Below, piece after piece: positions 30,841-31,533 of a stretch of DNA of 31,533 bases. The position numbers were made by a program, and so were the translations under genes. The stretch is from an uncultured Eubacteriales bacterium. Lineage in GTDB: Bacteria > Bacillota > Clostridia > UBA1381 > UMGS1253. The notes beneath the pieces are model-generated. The model searched no databases. It was not told the DNA's origin and was given only the letters and a program-made list of their open reading frames with translations. Where the stretch lies: assembly GCA_900550065.1 (NCBI GenBank), contig URQR01000004.1:1-31533 (forward strand), in the 5' to 3' direction. How positions within the stretch are numbered: the first letter of the stretch is position 1; each line of letters starts with the position of its first letter.

Positions 30841-31324
30841 ATGTCACAAAAGAAAGGAGATTTTGATATATTTTTGTAAAATATATCAAAAAAGAAAAAA
30901 TGGAAAAAACAGTCCTGCCGATTGTGTATCCCCCTATAACTACATATCCAGCAATCGCAAATTTATTTACAATCCTTTTTGGACATGAGGAGGCAGTTTT
31001 TACATTCAACTTATGGCGGTAAAAGATAAGTTTCCGCCTTATTTAGTGTGGAATTTTTATGATAATGGGACATTTAATCAGGTTTTACCCGTACAAAGGA
31101 TGCCTCACATAATTTTTTATAGAGAGGACAGATTATTCGCTTCAAGATTTTTTGACAAATTTACTGATTATATTAAAGAAGCAATAAATGATGGTTATTA
31201 TGTCAGAACTGCGTTAGACTTATATTATTTAAATTGTTCTCCTTGTAATATACATAATTTGCATGATGGCCTTATCTTTGGATACGATGATGTAAAAAAC
31301 AAAATATATGACAGGGAAGATTAT
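30841..31324 (+). pseudogene. Unrecognised gene, frameshifted, LoaP-linked
   Basis: Three open frames run in series. Frame 1 starts at ATG 30841 (SD TGAGGAA) with MSQKKGDFDIFL and stops at 30877. Frame 2 is open from 30867, with ATG 30900 (MEKTVLPIVYPPITTYPAI...), and stops at 31020. Frame 3 contains ATG 31013 (MAVKDKFPPYLVWNFYDNG...) and runs on to the window end. Adding one T to the T5 run at 30871-30875 joins frames 1 and 2; adding one T to the T5 run at 30997-31001 joins 2 and 3 (giving HEEAVFYIQLMAVKD). The joined product ends with HDGLIFGYDD at the junction. I do not recognise its family with confidence; it vaguely recalls C39-like or BtrH-N-like proteins. It may instead start at ATG 30900. 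Confidence 0.55.
30861..30891 (+). promoter_or_regulatory. Perfect 14-bp hairpin between an SD and ATG 30900
   Basis: The arms TTTTGATATATTTT and AAAATATATCAAAA enclose the loop TGT. AAAGGAGA (30853-30860) lies directly before it and ATG 30900 lies 8 bases after it. If the hairpin forms, the SD and start codon are brought to normal spacing. Confidence 0.5.
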
Positions 31325-31533
31325 ATGGACGAGCTTGCCGACCGCTGCACGCAGTATCGTATTGAGCTGTCGCCTAATGTTGCAAGCGACATCGAAAGCG
31401 AGAATATAGGCGACACCCTTCAGGCGGTATCGGAGTTTGAGCGAATCGGCGACCTTGCCATAAACATCCAGGAGATTTCCGAAAGACTTGTCGAAAAGAA
31501 GCAGAGCTTCTCCGGCGGCGCGAAAAAAGAGAT
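31325..31533 (+). CDS. PhoU-type domain fragment, fused in frame and cut by the window end
   Basis: From ATG 31325 the frame reads MDELADRCTQYRIELSP, then LQAVSEFERIGDLAINIQEISERL and FSGGAKKE. This matches a PhoU helical repeat (the FERIGDxAxNI signature), as in PhoU or the C-terminal part of Na/Pi cotransporters. The piece is GC-richer than the preceding 1.5 kb, and the join lies in the same frame as the upstream unrelated coding sequence. The N-terminal part of the PhoU gene is missing upstream, and the 3' end lies beyond the window. It is therefore a truncated gene joined to foreign sequence, or an assembly chimera. Confidence 0.7.
   Translation, partial: MDELADRCTQYRIELSPNVASDIESENIGDTLQAVSEFERIGDLAINIQEISERLVEKKQSFSGGAKKE

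Noticed and set aside
1..31533. CRISPR arrays, tRNA or rRNA genes, insertion sequences
   Set aside because: No regularly spaced repeats, no cloverleaf with a CCA end or T-loop, no rRNA signatures and no transposase were seen on either strand.

Overview
The window looks like a chromosomal segment from a Firmicutes bacterium of the class Clostridia. It has mid-range GC in its housekeeping part. The order yybS-like/gdpP/rplI/dnaB/tilS/hpt/ftsH, the infC-rpmI-rplT cluster, strong SD sequences (AAGGAG, GGAGG), consensus TTGACA/TATAAT promoters and a protein with SLH and Ig-like domains all fit. Assignment below class is not possible from sequence alone.

Layout. 1-7000: a plus-strand operon from a promoter at 45-73 (DUF2232 membrane protein, c-di-AMP phosphodiesterase GdpP, L9, replicative helicase, TilS, hypoxanthine phosphoribosyltransferase). 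7000-9500: ftsH from its own extended -10 promoter, a DUF1858 redox mini-protein, then a terminator. 9558-12010: MFS transporter plus nagA. 12008-12150: a strong promoter and structured element whose first 48 bp recur inverted at 22608-22655. 12235-15380: a conserved hypothetical gene, an SLH surface protein, and divergently an SH3/NlpC-P60 hydrolase. 15465-18907: comEC and holA. 18918-20480: infC behind an attenuator-like leader and apparently starting at ATT, then rpmI-rplT with a separate promoter. 20503-21434: TSCPD protein and a methyltransferase. 21437-28281 (minus strand): apbE, the uracil salvage set (upp, GNAT, uraA), a glyoxalase-like protein, a HAD hydrolase and a CNNM/CorC-type transporter preceded by a long leader with a terminator hairpin. 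28562-29586: a Cys-rich mini-protein divergent from a small XRE regulator, and a four-helix-bundle-like protein.

The last 1.8 kb (about 29700-31325) is very AT-rich and unlike the rest. It holds an 18-bp perfect inverted repeat, a consensus promoter, a LoaP-type NusG paralogue (processive antiterminator), a terminator directly behind it, and the start of an unrecognised gene broken by one or two single-T frameshifts. At about 31325 the sequence switches abruptly and in frame to GC-richer sequence encoding part of a PhoU-type domain. This antiterminator module and the chimeric junction are the most unusual part of the window. The junction could be a real rearrangement or an assembly artefact.

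Gene starts were chosen from SD spacing and family N-termini. All promoters, leaders and RNA calls are read by eye and untested.
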